Shown piece after piece: positions 4,481-5,652 of a stretch of 5,652 nucleotides of DNA. The stretch covers positions 1 to 5,652 of the forward strand of contig DJTQ01000312.1 in assembly GCA_002439285.1 (NCBI GenBank), written 5' to 3'. The position numbers and the translations under genes were made by a program. The first letter of the stretch is position 1, and every line of letters starts with the position of its first letter. The notes beneath the pieces are model-generated. The model searched no databases. It was not told the origin of the DNA and worked only from the letters and a program-made list of their open reading frames with translations. The DNA is from Paenibacillaceae bacterium UBA6304. Its GTDB lineage: Bacteria > Bacillota > Bacilli > Paenibacillales > Paenibacillaceae.

Positions 4481-5652
4481 TCATGGCAACTTCGGAAGGT
4501 CATAAACTCGGGATCTCCCCTCGCCTCGCACTTCCAGCATTCTCACCAGTAAAACCGCCTCAAGGGTCAAGTGGAAATCCCGGTCATCGCGAACTTTCCG
4601 AGCCTTTTCCGCCAACTCGGCGTATCTGCGGTATGCCTCTATGCCTTCTGCGGCAGCCCGGCGGGACTGTTCTGTCCCGCCGGCTTCGTCCAGCCTGTTG
4701 ACCAGCAGGCTGATGTCCCGTAGCACGGCCGTGTGCACGGCACGGCTGTAACGGTCCAGCTCCGCGGCCCGGCGGAGATGCACAAGCGCAGCGGGGTCGC
4801 CCTGCTGCGCGAGGGCCGTGCCGAGCGAGAGCTCCAGGCCTGGATGGCTTCGCTCATAAGCCATCCCGCGGCGAAGCACTTCTGCCGCCTCGGCCGAAGG
4901 CAAGGCGGCAGCCAGGGCCAGGCGGGTTTGCGCCCGCGCGGGAGCCCAGGCGACCGCGCGTTCCAGCAGCCGGGCCGCCTCGGCCGGGACGGCTGCTGAG
5001 GCCGCCAAGCGCTGCAGACGCAAACTTTCCGCCTGGCGCAGCCCGCTGACGCCGCCGGTGAACAGAGACAGAGCAATAACAGCCAACACCGCTATCCGGA
5101 TCTTGGATCGGGCGGTTCCCGGAGAAGCCTGGCCAAGCTCCCGCCGATACATGGGCCGGAACGGCTGCCAACCATTCGAATGCTCCTGCTGCCCTCCCCG
5201 GCCGTTTCTTCCCCAAACCATCAACCATAGGATTAGAAGCCAAAAGAGGCCGTAGCTCATATCGAAATCAATCACGCTATGCAGCAAGAGAACACAGAGT
5301 GCCGGTAGGAGACGGCGATCGGAACGATATAGGGCAGCGGCAGAGACGATCAGCCAGACCAGCATCACCGTCAAACCGGCTACGCCCAGATCCAGCGCGA
5401 TATCAATATAGCCGCTGTGCACTTCACTGCCGACGTAAGGGCGGCTCTGGATGCTGCGGAACATCGTCCGCCAGACATCGCCTCCCTGCCCGAACCAGGG
5501 GGCTTCGCGCAGCAGCCGCAGGGCGTCGGCGTACATCTCGCCGCGCGCGAACAGCGTGGCGGCGCGGGTGAGCCGCCCGGGCAGGCCGCCGGCCGCCGCG
5601 GCGAGCAAAGCACCGGCTGCAAGCACGGCGCAGCCGGCGCCCAGCAGCGCTG
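4481..5652 (-). CDS. O-antigen ligase/polymerase-like membrane protein with TPR-like C-terminal tail (partial, N-terminus beyond right edge)
   Basis: The last 389 residues of a polytopic membrane protein in the O-antigen ligase/Wzy superfamily, which polymerises or transfers surface polysaccharide on the outer side of the membrane. The frame is open to the window edge, so the true start is outside and the GTG at 5626 is internal. Counting from that GTG, the Wzy_C-like extracytoplasmic loop covers about 24-80: LREAPWFGQGGDVWR, then SEVHSGYIDIALDLGVAGL with the family's conserved HS. Helices follow at about 81-99, 105-120 (LLLHSVIDFDMSYG after it) and 124-138. A charged loop, a further helix (176-196) and about 185 residues of alanine/leucine/arginine-rich helical pairs (200-365) resemble tetratricopeptide repeats. 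The tail is extremely GC-rich (about 82% over 4921-4980). Stop TGA is at 4481. The specific glycan and the ligase-versus-polymerase choice cannot be decided. Confidence 0.85.
   Translation of the reverse strand, partial: ALLGAGCAVLAAGALLAAAAGGLPGRLTRAATLFARGEMYADALRLLREAPWFGQGGDVWRTMFRSIQSRPYVGSEVHSGYIDIALDLGVAGLTVMLVWLIVSAAALYRSDRRLLPALCVLLLHSVIDFDMSYGLFWLLILWLMVWGRNGRGGQQEHSNGWQPFRPMYRRELGQASPGTARSKIRIAVLAVIALSLFTGGVSGLRQAESLRLQRLAASAAVPAEAARLLERAVAWAPARAQTRLALAAALPSAEAAEVLRRGMAYERSHPGLELSLGTALAQQGDPAALVHLRRAAELDRYSRAVHTAVLRDISLLVNRLDEAGGTEQSRRAAAEGIEAYRRYAELAEKARKVRDDRDFHLTLEAVLLVRMLEVRGEGRSRVYDLPKLP

Noticed and set aside
4035..4484. Minus-strand frames opposite the 103-residue plus-strand gene
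   Set aside because: None has a ribosome binding site or recognisable sequence, whereas the plus-strand frame has an optimal AAAGGAGG at the right distance.
4639..5622. Several long open frames on both strands inside the ligase gene
   Set aside because: Very high GC removes stop codons from all frames. Only the frame ending at 4481 gives membrane helices and the O-antigen-ligase motifs.
1..5652. CRISPR arrays, tRNA or rRNA genes, insertion sequences, attachment sites
   Set aside because: I saw no spaced direct repeats, cloverleaf-like segments, transposase motifs or paired terminal repeats anywhere in the window.

Overview
The window looks like chromosomal DNA from a Bacillota (Firmicutes) bacterium, most likely Paenibacillus or a close relative. 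The main reasons are strong AAGGAGG-type ribosome binding sites, U-tract intrinsic terminators, moderate GC in most genes, and a gene block that matches the sigY-yxlC-yxlD-yxlE-yxlF order of Bacillus subtilis. The genus is inferred from gene content and style. No database search was possible.

Layout. (1) Positions 1-1896, all minus strand: an extracytoplasmic-function sigma factor (SigY-like) is followed by two small membrane proteins (YxlC- and YxlD-like, the likely anti-sigma pair), a PLDc_N-type two-helix protein (YxlE-like) and the N-terminal 170 residues of an ABC ATPase (YxlF-like) that runs off the left edge. Junctions overlap by 11, 11 and 4 nt, so translation is probably coupled. A candidate autoregulatory ECF promoter (TGAACG, 16 nt, CGTA) lies just upstream of sigY. 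(2) Positions 1897-2164 hold no convincing protein gene. They carry two tandem minus-strand intrinsic terminators, a good sigma-A-like promoter facing them, and a perfect 10-bp inverted repeat next to that promoter. This could be a small-RNA unit or simply the 3' end of the neighbouring operon. (3) Positions 2165-3980, minus strand: dedA-like membrane protein, thioredoxin-fold protein and glyoxalase-II-like metallo-beta-lactamase hydrolase, packed with 0 and 7 nt gaps and therefore probably one operon. (4) Positions 4141-4452, plus strand: a small conserved-looking soluble protein of unknown function, divergent from the dedA operon. (5) Positions 4481-5652, minus strand: the C-terminal part of an O-antigen-ligase-type polytopic membrane protein with a helical, TPR-like tail, convergent with the small gene and much richer in GC than the rest.

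How it works together. Block 1 would be a self-controlled envelope-stress type regulon. The sigma factor is held by YxlC/YxlD, and the same transcript makes an ABC exporter whose permease (yxlG) should lie just left of the window. Block 3 combines a membrane lipid or ion transport protein with two soluble proteins linked by family to thiol chemistry, but no shared pathway can be proved from sequence. Block 5 points to export and polymerisation of a cell-surface polysaccharide. The least explained part is the roughly 200-nt stretch at 1951-2130.
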